Below are positions 20,946 through 31,292 of a stretch of 64,000 nt of DNA, in pieces. The translations under genes and the position numbers were made by a program. The stretch's first letter is position 1. Every line of letters begins with the position of its first letter. The notes beneath the pieces were generated by a model that was given only the letters and a program-made list of their open reading frames with translations, was not told the origin of the DNA and made no database searches. Source of the stretch: Lenzites betulinus (Eukaryota; Basidiomycota; Agaricomycetes; Polyporales; Polyporaceae); NCBI GenBank assembly GCA_022264855.1, contig JABYQU010000028.1:248001-312000 (forward strand), read 5' to 3'.

Positions 20946-22654
20946 GGTGCGCTTTAGCTGGTAGGGGGGAGTGGGGTGATGGTGGGGTGGGGGGTTGCCT
21001 TTCTGGCCTCTGCTTGGCTATTATAGGGTGGCTATCCAGGTATTTGGTTCTGTTTCCACCCTTAGGTGTCTATTCTGACATCTCTTGAGTGGTTCCGCGG
21101 ATCGCGCGGAGCATTATGTTCTTTATTGGCTATGCAGGTGCTGTTTTACCTCCCTCTTTCCTTAGTTATTTCTTTTACCACACCTGTTGTAGGCTTCCAA
21201 CCACTTTTTACATACTTTTACTTTACTTTGTGGTTTACTTGTCAGCTTGGGTCTCTAACATTGCCAGGCTACATATATCGGTTCGCCGTGCTTATTTATG
21301 TTACATGTTCACTTGGCCCTTAGCTCTACTACCTCCTATGCTCTCTTCTTTCCTGGTGTCTGGGGGGAGCTACTCATGTGTTGGGTGTGAGGTTCGTGAA
21401 TGGGATATTATTTGTGTGGTAGGCATGCCTGGTTGCAGAGAGTAATTGCCTCTAGGTGTGCATTGCAGCTTGTCAGGGGGGATGGGGGGCTATTGGTATG
21501 CCCAGGGTGGTCGTACAGTTCCTGTTGTCAGGTTCCATCAGCTGCGCTATTACCTGGTTGCCACGCCGGCCATTTCTGCCGCTGGTTTACGTTTCGGTTC
21601 CCGCCGCCGCCATTTGGGTTGATTGTACTGTTCGCTGTGCCTTGTTCGGGTGTCTTATATTGTCTGCGGCTTTGTGCCGGACGTCCGATTCATTATTCGC
21701 CTTTAATCCTTCTGGCAACCAGTGCTTCGGCGTGTTTCGTCGGTCGTGCGGCCGCTTCATGTACGTTGGTTCCATTGTCTTTTGCATTTCTTTCGCTGGT
21801 GATCACGCCGTTGTTTGCCATGCCATCCAGCGTGGCTTGTCTCTGTTTTGGGTGTCTGGCATGTGTTACCTTAGCGCAAGATCCAGGTGGGGAGCGGTGT
21901 CGTTTCACTTATTACGCTTACGCTGGTGTTCGCTCGTCTTATCGGCGCGGAGGGTGTTGCCGTCTCATTGGTCTGCGGGTTGTACCTAGTATGTTATTTG
22001 TGCTGCGACTCGCTGCTCGTCGTTATCATCTGTCTTATCTTATCTACTCGGTTACTGATTCGTTAGGCGCTCGTCGAGATCGCGCTTCTCTTGTGGGTAC
22101 GCATTAGGCACCTGGGGTCGGGTTGCAGCACTTCCGATGTATCCTCTCTGGGTTTTAGTGGGGGGTTGAGGGCCCATCTTCGTAGTGTGTAGCCTCCTCT
22201 CTGACGGTCGCTGGTCTCTTATCTTATCTTGTCAGTTTGGGCGCCCGTAGATTGCCACGTCTCCTCTCCTGAGTGTCGCGACCTCAGGCAGCTCATTGCT
22301 ATGTTTTGGCAGTGGGTTCTCTTACGGGCATGGAGTTGTTTCTTTCCTCCCCTAGGGGGTCCTCCGAGGAGGTGGCTCCGAGGAGCTGCGAGCAGTGGTC
22401 TTATTGCTATCCGTAGTGCTTACCGATGGCTTTTCTCCCGGGGCATCCCGCTTACTTCTTAATTTCGTGTCAACGTTTCTGTCTTGTTCGAGTACTTGGC
22501 CTTCGTCGTGTGTCGGTTTTCTTATGGTTGTATGGCTTTTTATTGGATACATTCGTCAGGATATGGCTCCCGCGATGCCCCCACGGCGAGCTGGCTCAGG
22601 CTCGGACCGTGGGAAAGTGCGACCAGGTGGTGGTGCGTGGAAGAGGAGCCGCCT

Positions 22655-22670
22655 CCATTGGACTTAACTG
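22655..22670. repeat. LINE target-site duplication, 5' side
   Basis: The perfect 16-bp copy of 8648-8663. It ends 22 bp before the F-box ATG. Confidence 0.95.
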
Positions 22671-22692
22671 CTTGAGTACCAATGCTAGTATC

Positions 22693-24626
22693 ATGTCTGC
22701 TCACATTCTTCTGACGGCTGAACTCGCACAAATGGTGCTTGAACATCTCAATCCCGGGCCTCCGGCGCTTGAAGATGAGCCCGGGCCTCCGCTTGAAGAT
22801 GAAGATGAAGATGAAGATGAATCGGCCAGTTCAGTCATGAAGAAAGAACGGCGCGAATGCCAGCATGCGTTGGCTCAGCTCGCGACTGTGTGCCGCGACG
22901 TCTCATGGATCGCTCTGGATGTGCTGTGGCGTCATATCGACGCCGTTCATCATCTCCTCTTCGCATTGAGGTCATATGGCCATCACCAGCATGTCTGTAC
23001 TTTTACCTCGTCTAACAAATGTCTGCGGTTTCACTGACAGGCTCTCTAGATGTTTACAGACAGCACGTGCGCGGACTATGCGTAGACGATGCCAGATCCC
23101 TTCATGCGACCGTGTGGGCGGCGTTAACGCAGCGGTGCCCTCGCGGACCTCTCCTTCCGCGCCTCGAGAATCTCTATAGATTCAGAATGAACAAGTCGAG
23201 TCCGTGCTACACGATGTTCATGTCCCCCTCGCTCAAACGTCTTGGTCTCACATTCTGTTTGAAGGACGGGACAGAACACAGCATTATCCAAATGGTGGTC
23301 CGGGTGATCCAGCCGTCTCTCCGTTCCATACAACATCTTGCGCTCAACGACCTCAGGTTTAGACTGCCATACGAACATCACCCGACCATCCCTTTCTGGG
23401 AGCTGACTCAGCTCCACACTCTCCAGGTCGGCTCGGAGATCCGGCAAGGCTGTGCGTTAAGGATGCAAGAGCTGGCATGCCTCGGATCCTTCCAGCACCT
23501 CCGCACGCTTCGGATGTGTCTTGCGAACTTCCGTTTGGTGTTGGGGGAGCCTACGGCGACCGGCATGGGGTTCTATTCTCTACGCGAACTTAAGCTCTTC
23601 GGGTGTCTGGGAGACATCTGCGCCTTCATCGTTGCCGCGGCGCCTCCGTCCCTGGAGCTCCTCTCAATCCACGCACATTCACTCTGCGACCGCGAAGATG
23701 TTGAAGACGGACCGCACCTCCAGTCCGTCTTACCCAACGGTGTGCGAAGCCTCGCGCCCATCTACGCCAAGCTCACCCCTTCGCTGCGTCGTTTTGAGGC
23801 CAATCTGGAGTGCAACTGCTGTGGTGCCCACCATTTCCCCGACAGTGACGCCCTTCTTGACCCCCTACGGGCTGCCCCCAAACTTCGTAGTATATCCTTC
23901 GTATTCAAGGGCACTCAGCCTCTCCTCGGAAACGGCACCTTACCTGCCCTCCAAGATGAATGGCCCGAACTCGCCGAATTCAAATTCTCGGAGCTTCCAC
24001 CCATGAAAAGTAGTTTTTATGATGAGGCACCGTCCGGTGCCGTGGAGCCACTCTCGGTCCAGGCACTTGGCGTTTTCACACACGCCCACCCACATCTCAC
24101 GCGACTTACGGTCTCGTTTATGGATCTTCGTGTGGTCCCGGACATTGCCACCATACCTCTTCTCGACCACGGCCTACAGCATCTTAGCTTCTCTAGACTA
24201 GAGGATCACGTGGGTCTATTCCCCTTCGCGCTCGCGCTCGATATGCTGTTCCCCCGCCTGGACGTCTCTGGCGCAAGGAGCCTGACGCCCCATTCGCAAA
24301 GCTGGTACAACCGTAACGCAGAGCTGCAACTACTCCTCCTCGCGCTGCAAACTGGGCGCAGGATTGGCGCTGCGGGTCGTGCAGACTTGGATGGGTCCTC
24401 CCATAGCAAAAGGCCCGCAGGTCGCGGTCCCCCCGCGGTTCAAGTGCAGCAGCGTCCTCGGCCTACCTTGTGTGGTCACGAGCCTTGTGATATCACCCGT
24501 CGCGAGGCTCCCCCCGTTCTGGTCCGTGGCCGCGGTAGTTCGCGAAGCTCCAGCCATAGTCGTTCACCGAGTCCTGCTGCTGTATCTGGTGGGAGTATAC
24601 ATTGCTTTGTCGCTAGGTGCATCTGA
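22693..24626 (+). CDS. F-box protein
   Basis: The N-terminus is an F-box (HILLTAELAQMVLEHL ... LATVCRDVSWIALDVLW), normally the SKP1-binding part of an SCF ubiquitin ligase. It is followed by a long region with repeated leucine spacing (LKRLGLTF, LQHLALNDLRF, LRELKLFG) as in Agaricomycete F-box proteins. The F-box is split by an acidic insert of repeated PGPP-LEDE units and a GAAGAT microsatellite (22753-22821). The first frame stops at 23037; a 44-nt intron 22997-23040 joins it to the long second frame, giving 629 residues, but a frameshift is an alternative. The last 80 residues are Arg/Ser-rich and may come from a missed intron. The LINE lies immediately upstream, so the native promoter is displaced by 14 kb. 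Confidence 0.7.
22753..22821 (+). repeat. Acidic coding tandem repeat in the F-box
   Basis: Two copies of a CCCGGGCCTCCG...CTTGAAGATGA unit are followed by several GAAGAT repeats, coding for PGPP-LEDE and then (ED)n. It falls between the two halves of the F-box. Confidence 0.8.
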
Positions 24627-25570
24627 GCTTATCCAACCAATTTGATTATTCTCGCAGACTGAGCGCCGCAAATATATCGCTCGAGATTGTGATTCCTCTA
24701 CACAAGCACCTAGCTGACGACGCTACATCTCGTACTATAAAAATGCTTGGAAAGTGTTCCCACCGACGTACCCCCGTACCTATGTGTGCGCTACCACATC
24801 TCGACGATATTTGCATGTCATACAAAACAAAAACATTCCGGATACGAGAGCAATACATGCTGCGGCGAAAAAAATACACTTTGACGGCGTGGAGATGCAA
24901 CGTAGCTACGCGTCTAAGCAATACCCTAGTAGCTGCAACTCGTCAGGCCTTCAGGACTGAGGTGAAGACGCCGACGCCGACAAGTCATTTACACCTGCAC
25001 CAAACTATCAAACACCGGGGAACGGTAGGTCGCACTCGCGGGTGAGCGATTGGGCAGTGTTGTGCCCTGCAGTGGTACTGACCACTGCATCGGGAGGCTT
25101 GCGATTGCGCAGAGCAGGTACGTGAGCTGGCCTCGACCAGCGCATGTCCGTGGTTCTATTTTGTCATGGATTGGAAGGTATTGGTGAAGGGGGGCTAAAT
25201 CAAAAGCATGAATAGCCAAGGGCACTTCACCAGTGGCAGTACGCAACGCTAAGTATGTTGGCGGGTGAGAGATACCTTCCAAGCTCCGTTCGTGTCTCCG
25301 TCACAGAAATGAGTCAACTTACGAACGAATGCTATCGTTTCTACACAAGACGAAATGGAGACAACAAGCAGTTTGTTGGACCCCCGGCGACTTCTGCGGC
25401 TCGCTCACGCGCGTCGCCCTCGTTTTAAACAACAACTCCGGCGTGGGCGCACACAACTACCCGTCGATCACGTACGCCCCTAGGGACCAGAGAAACGACG
25501 GCGCCGCTGACGAGAGTGCCCTCTGCGTCTACCTACGCATTCATTCGCGCACATCATAAGGACCTAGAAT
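24627..25570. other. Intergenic with one diverged dispersed repeat
   Basis: The downstream regions of two convergent genes. A second copy of the repeat seen at 5525 lies at 25079-25139. No gene recognised. Confidence 0.4.
25079..25139 (+). repeat. Dispersed repeat, copy 2
   Basis: It matches 5525-5585 on the same strand, with the best block at CTGACCACTGCATCGGGAG. Confidence 0.5.
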
Positions 25571-27541
25571 TCAAATAATCTTCGTTTCGCCCAAACCACA
25601 GACCTCGAAGGCTCCCTCCGCCAGACCCACCTTCGCTGCTGCCGCCTTCAGCAGCTTCGGCGGCTCCATCGTCGGCTCCATCGTAAGGGTCCAAGTCCTG
25701 CGTCTCCGAGTCAGACTGCCTGTAACACCAGGAACAAGAACGGGCGAGAAGACGCACCCCCAATGCATAGCCAGCGCCTTCCGTGCGAGCACGTCCTTGA
25801 AGATCTCCACCGCGTCCGCGGGCGACACGTGCAAGCACGACCACATCGCGCGGGGGTTGTACGCCCTAGCGCGCACGTCCACTCGATCAGCCTCCGCGTC
25901 GCACCACCATGGCAGAGGGAGACACGCACCCGATGGGCAGCAGCGCCAAGTCGAATCCCCCGAACCGCGCCCCGATCTCGGCGAACGCGGGGCAGCGCGG
26001 CACCGTCTCCTCGTCCTCGCCATCGCGCACCGTGCGATACCCCGTATCGCCCGCAAAGTACACCTTGCGCGCAGCCGCGCCCGATGCGGGCGCCGGGACA
26101 TCCTCGACGGCCCAGGACGACCAGAGCGTGTGCCAGCGGTCGAACAGGCCGCGGTTCGACCCGTGCTGCGCGGGCGTGCAGGTCACCCTGATCTCCGCGC
26201 GTACCACGCCGGCAGCGTCGTCTGGGGTCTGTGGGGGCAGGAAGAGCGAGAGGGACGCCGCGTCCCACCAGTCAAGGGTATGAATATGCGAGGGTGCGAT
26301 GCCCGCGCCGGCAAGGATCGAGGCGTTCCCGAGTGGGGCGAAGATTTGCGGCCGGTGCGAAGCGAAGATTGTACGGAGCGTCGGAAAGTCCATGCTGGAG
26401 CGCGGATATACAGGTTAGTCGGGGCTTACAGCGGGGAGTATGTGTATCGGGGGGAGACTGACTGGTCGTAGTGGTTGTGCTGACGTGCCAGTGGGCGCCG
26501 TGAGTAGCCAGGCGAAGATGGATTGCAAGTGCAACTCACCGAGATGCAGATGACGTCCACCTCGGGGATGTCCTCCATAGCACATGGTGTCGCTGTACAG
26601 GGGTAGTAAAGTAAGCTAACGCAGCCTCAGCGGGGAGCAATGCGCAGGAAGGTGCTCACGCAGCAGTCGCTTGGGTCCCACCCACTGCGTTGGCGCGCAT
26701 CGATGTGATAGCACGGGGTCGAAGAGTATGCGCGGGCCACGCGCGGCTCCTGCAGGCGTGGGGAGCTCAACGAGGTAGCAGGCGTGTCTATGGGCAAATG
26801 ACCGTCAGCCTCTGGTAACAGATGTATTCTCGTAGTGCCGGGTGTGTGTGCGTGGAATGTATGGTAAAGACCTGTCATTCTGTGGTCGCAGACACAGTTC
26901 GCGTGTGGGCGTATCTCTCCATGTGTCCTCGTATGCTCTGCGTACTATGCATATGCGCGCGCGGGGACGCCCACACCTCCACCTCAGCATCACTGACAGA
27001 GCTACTCACCCTAGCCAAGTCGCCTTGATGCCTTCTGGGGAAGCATCGGCGCCCCAATCTGGCACCTGCGACGGTATTTGGACAGAGAGGTCAGCAGGTA
27101 CCTTCGGAGGAAATAATATCTGATTGAAGGCGACCTGCGCTCAGTGCACGTTCAGTGTATCGTATATTAGGAGTATTCGGGGAAGTATTTACCGCGAGCC
27201 ACTCCGACATTCGTTGGTACCTGGGCGCCGGCATATAGCATCAGTGGATGCATATGCACAGTGAAGTAGACCAACAGTGCGCACCTGAAGGACGGCCACG
27301 GGTTCTTGAAACGCGTGCCGAAGTTGTCTGCGTGGTGCGATGGCCTCTCCTGACCTTCCTCCCCGGCCTTCCGCTCGATGACTACGGTCGTCGTGCGCGT
27401 GGTATCCCCGCCCATTCCTTGCTCAGAGTGTTGCGCTGGGGCTATGAGACGTTTGGAAGTGGTATTGGGTTTCGGCACAAGTCGCTGGATCGCTGGATGT
27501 AAGCACACGCTCGAGCTCCTGGCACGCAGGGTCTGCAGCAT
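25571..27541 (-). CDS. NAPE-PLD-like metallo-beta-lactamase-fold hydrolase, copy 1
   Basis: Nine exons on the minus strand: 27541-27285, 27220-27193, 27119-27010, 26787-26660, 26592-26540, 26479-26463, 26394-25930, 25865-25758 and 25697-25571 (430 residues, all phases consistent). The metal motif HNHYDH is encoded by a 17-nt microexon with one base of the next exon. Other family marks are [11 protein letters not shown] near the N-terminus, KATWLGHA, FDP, EDIPE-x-D, GDTGYR, LLPIG-AY-PR and HWGTW. The family hydrolyses N-acylphosphatidylethanolamine to N-acylethanolamine and phosphatidic acid, using two metal ions. A later ATG at 27415 is an alternative start. The paralogue at 52160-54082 has the same nine-exon pattern. 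Confidence 0.88.
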
Positions 27542-28548
27542 ACAACGCGGGACAGAGGATGCGGATATTTGGACGGCTGTACACGGCCCCTGTAGCTGCT
27601 TTTATACCTCTGCATTCTCGGAGCTTGAAGTGCGATCATAGCGATGCAGGGGCACGCTGCATCCTAGGATGCCGGCGCCCAATGTTGCCTGAGCGGGTAC
27701 CAGATTGTTGCCGGCGTTGTCGAGCTGTGTACAACCAACAAACTCACCTGACGGCGTTCGTGTAGTCAGACGAGGGTTGACTAGGACTTGGCGTGCGAGC
27801 GCGGCGGATGCGAAAGCACGCATGTGCTCTTCCGTCATGAGTGCAACTCGGATGTGCCCTGTGCCGTGTATCCACGCCTCGCAGTGCAAGCATCTGCTGG
27901 GCGATCCGCGGCGCCTGATCCGTCACTTAGAGTCTCTAATGGACGACACGTTCTGTCAACATCTTTATGAAGTCATGCTGCGTCTCAAGCGGAAAGACGG
28001 CGTACGTACGCACGCTGAGAGAAAACCAGGAGGCCTCATATTTAAGCTTGACATTAAATCGACACCGTGGCACCGTGGTCTGGAGACGGATCCGGAGTTT
28101 TGAGATCTAGGACGACGCGACGGCAATCTCTTGCTGGCGTGCTGACATGCTAAGTTCAGACCGCGTGATGTGCAATGCATGCCATACGTGTATTCAAAGG
28201 TTAATGACACTAGGGCGTCTGGCGCCGACGCTGCAACAGGGCTAGGGACGATAGGAGCAGGGGTACGAACGATGGCGACAGCGACTGGCGCGGCCTCGAG
28301 GAAAGCAGGGGCGCGCCGGTGCGCAGCGGTCTACGTCTGCGTGGCGCGGCGCGGGCCATAGATACAGTATAAGTGTGCTCTATAACTGGTATGGAGCAGC
28401 AAGGAGAGATGGGGGACGGGGATAGCAGGAGAGAGCAGAGGAGAGCAAGTGCAATGTGGACTTGGCGTGGGATGGCGTAGAGCACCGGGCGAAACGCGGC
28501 GGGACCAGGGTCTTTGAGAGGGGACCTGCGGGGAATGGTAGCGTCGGC
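27542..28548. other. Intergenic, no gene seen
   Basis: This is the region between two minus-strand genes; it includes the promoter of the NAPE-PLD-like gene. The short frames here lack family features. Confidence 0.4.
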
Positions 28549-29787
28549 TCAGTGCCAGCGGCGGCGCTTGTGCGCGCCCATGACCGAGCGCGGCATGTTT
28601 GCCCTCTTCGCATTGGACGAGTCCTCGAACGAGATCGTCATCGCGGGCGCATTCAAGTACCCATCGACGACGCTCCGCGTGATCTGGGTCGTGGTGTAAT
28701 CCCAGTCGGTGTACCTCTGGATCGCGATGCTGTCCGTCTGGACATCGAAGATCACGCCGTAGGTGACCTTGCCCGTCGTCGGGCGCGCGAAAAAGTTGAC
28801 CCCCGAGCCGGTCGCACCCTTGGGCGAGTAGATCTCAGAGATCGCCTGGTTCGGGTTCGCGCCGTCGGCCGCGAGCGTCTCGAGAAGGTCGACCTCGCCG
28901 CAGCCGCCAGGACCGACACCGCGGCAGTTGCAGCCGTACTGGGCCGCGCGCACGATCTGCGCGTTGAGCGCCCAGATCGCGGGCACCTTCGTGGCGTCGG
29001 ACGAGGCGGGCATGTCGAAGGTCATCACGAAGAACTTGCTGCCTGCCCAGCCGTGGTTCGCCGTGCCGCGCGAGAAGCCGGTGCATGGTGCGTCGGAGGA
29101 GCAGGGCGTGGCGGTCATGATGTTGATCTCGTGCGTCTCGTCGAGCACGCCGGTCGCGACTTGAGCGTTTGCGGAACTCACCGCCGCCGTCCAGTCGCCA
29201 CTCGCGTATGACTGGCTGGACCCGGCGCAGACTGCTCGAGCGTTAGCATACGGCGCGGTTATTGATAGATTGACGAGACGTACTCGACCACTCGCCGCTC
29301 TCCTGCCCACCCATATTGTTCATGAAGACCAGATTACTGGGCTCGGCGCCCGCGGCCCACGAACTGACCTGCTTCCATGTCGCCGAGCTCGAGTTCGTCG
29401 GCTGGTACACGGAGATGTTATACAGGGTCAGTGGGCCACGGAAGGCAACTGTCATCTCGTCGTCAAACGGTGCGAGATTCCCTGCAACACGAAGACGCGC
29501 ATATCAGCTTCTGCATGCTCACAGCGTTTGTAAGATAAGGACACACCACTAATCTGCTTAGGCTGGGTGACGCAGAACGGGTTGGCGTCGCATGTCGGGA
29601 AGGTGCCGGGGATGATGTCGGTGACTTCGTTGTACGAGCCCGTGGCGCCGACGTTCGTGTATTTGAGCGCGCTGAGTGCGCCCGAGGTTGAGGCCGTGAC
29701 GAGGTTGTTCGGCTTTTGCTGCGCTGCGCAGCGACGAGCCTCTGAGAGCACGGCGGCGAGAGAGAGGAATGCGAGGGTAAGACGCAT
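28549..29787 (-). CDS. TOS1: TOS1/YJL171C-type cell-wall protein, copy 1
   Basis: Exons 29787-29547, 29481-29284 and 29231-28549 give 373 residues. A signal peptide (MRLTLAFLSLAAVLSEARRC) is followed by the Tos1 N-terminal module (LKYTNVGATGSYNEV, NLAPFDDEMTVAFRGPL) and the C-terminal module (GTANHGWAGSKFFVMTFDMP, AIWALNAQI, CNCRG, GGCGEVDLLE). This is the two-module arrangement of yeast Tos1 and YJL171C (DUF2403 and DUF2401), covalently linked wall proteins thought to act on glucan. The tail is basic (HKRRRWH) with no GPI signal. The paralogue at 44757-46154 has one additional intron. A G-rich tract lies about 160 bp upstream of the ATG. Confidence 0.88.
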
Positions 29788-31292
29788 GGCCGATGATGTT
29801 TAATGGCTGGCTGTAATTGTGACGTGGGTCGGCTACCAGAAGAGTGAGCAGCGAGCGAAATACGAGCGAGCGTAGGGGCGAGTGAGTGTGGGTAAATGAA
29901 TGTCGGTGCGGCCTGGCGGTCGCAAGAGCTTCCGAGGGGAAACAAGGGGGAGGGGGAGGGGGAGATGGAGGAGGTCGGGGGAAGAGACAAGGGAGCTTTT
30001 CAACTGCTTTTCACCGCCCGTTGATGTTTGAAACGCGCAGCCAAAATTACTTCGTTCCCCAAACGGCCGGGTCCGCGCGTGGCCCGAGCATGGCTGCTCC
30101 ACCCTTTAAGTTTCCCAAGCCTTTCTATAAACTGCGAGGCGCGCACGTCGGCGATAAGCCTTATACGGTAGGACCACGATGCTATCGGACGCTCGGCAAT
30201 TCGGCGCTAAAAGTTAAACTACAGAGAATAGTAAGCACACGAAGTGCGAGAACGAAACCTGGCTAGGAGGTACATACGAGGTGGTTAAACAGCAGATACC
30301 GGTTGTGAGGCTGTGCATATGGCGCGCGAGGGGACAGTTGCAGGCTATAACGGAGATGAATGCTTTGCAGCAAAGGTGCTCTTGCCAGACGGCGGATATA
30401 CAGGATGACATGAGCAGGAGGTCGCGTGCGTCGAGCAAGGCGTCCTTGAAGGCACCATCCAGCTTGGTAGAGGACCTCAGGAGCGCGAAGTACAGCCGTT
30501 ACCCGTAGAGCACAGATTTTCAGAGTCCGCCATTCAGTAGACATGAGACAGCCGTCCTGGAAGCGCGAGTGCTCGAGAAAGACGCAGCGTATGCTTGTGT
30601 TCGGATGGTGTTGCCAGCGAAGATTCCCAGAGAGCGAGACATAGGGAAGCAAGCAGTGCAGAGCCAAGTCCGCAACGCATGCGGCCGGTAGTCCTTCATG
30701 ACAAGTACTACCTACAGAAAACCGCGCGTTAGCGTGCTGCCGCAGTTCACTGAATGTCGCGGTATACGAGGTTGTTAGATGCAGGTCGGGACCGTATCAA
30801 GCCCTCAGATCTCAGACACTGCCCCGCGGTTGAACGTTGGAACACTGTGAATATGTTTTGTGCGTGACAGTCGTGTAGTACTCACTATATGCAGCAGAAC
30901 CTCGAATGCGAATTCCATGTACTAGCGGACCTTGCGCGTGCTGCATACGCGCTACTCCAGTGTCGTTGTAAAGATTGTAGGTAGTGCATACCCATTGTGG
31001 CCTGTGTGCAGCATAGATACTATATGGTGGTCGAGAGTCAAGAGCCTCAGGACGCTTGCTGCAAGGTCTGCTATATTCAAATTGTGATGCGACTCCAGGT
31101 CACGAGTGCGCGGATACCGGCGTCTAACAATATCGCAACGCTTGACCACAACCTCATCTGGCAGAAGTCTGACGTCTCCTTTCCTCTTGCTGGTGTTCAC
31201 TCGGTTTCGTATATTACGCTTAGAGAGCCTGAAATTACCTCGCTCAAACGTGGAATCTTCGCACACTGTGTTTACTCAAGCCCTCACGGCTC
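29788..31292. other. Intergenic, divergent promoter region
   Basis: It separates the minus-strand TOS1 gene from the plus-strand C2H2 gene. It contains the G-rich tract 29946-29982. No gene recognised. Confidence 0.4.
29946..29982 (+). repeat. G-run tract with G-quadruplex potential
   Basis: Three runs of five G separated by single A, then further G runs to 29981. It lies upstream of the TOS1 start on its non-template strand orientation as C-runs. Confidence 0.5.

Larger units (their letters stand above)
8664..22654 (-). mobile_element. Non-LTR retrotransposon (LINE), about 14 kb, apparently full length
   Basis: The element lies between perfect 16-bp target-site duplications. Its 3' end is a run of 19 T on the plus strand (8664-8682), that is, a poly(A) tail on the minus strand. 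From 5' to 3' (right to left) it has about 1.7 kb of apparent leader, a 149-codon ORF, a 302-codon disordered ORF, a 317-codon Gag-like ORF, a second 302-codon disordered ORF, a 373-codon Gag-like ORF, a short 78-codon ORF and the large EN-RT-RNaseH frame. The single duplication brackets everything, so the whole 13,991 bp moved as one unit. Most LINEs are 4-8 kb, so this one is exceptionally long. The domain order (APE endonuclease, RT, RNase H) suits the Tad/I-like groups found in fungi. The perfect duplication and intact frames indicate a recent insertion. Confidence 0.9.

Noticed and set aside
21400..22107. A 235-codon plus-strand frame within the LINE 5' region
   Set aside because: It is Cys/Leu/Arg-rich with no family features and runs opposite to the element; likely noncoding leader.
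8664..22654. Two nested LINEs instead of one
   Set aside because: Only one pair of target duplications and one poly(A) end were found, and no second RT remnant lies between the Gag-like modules.
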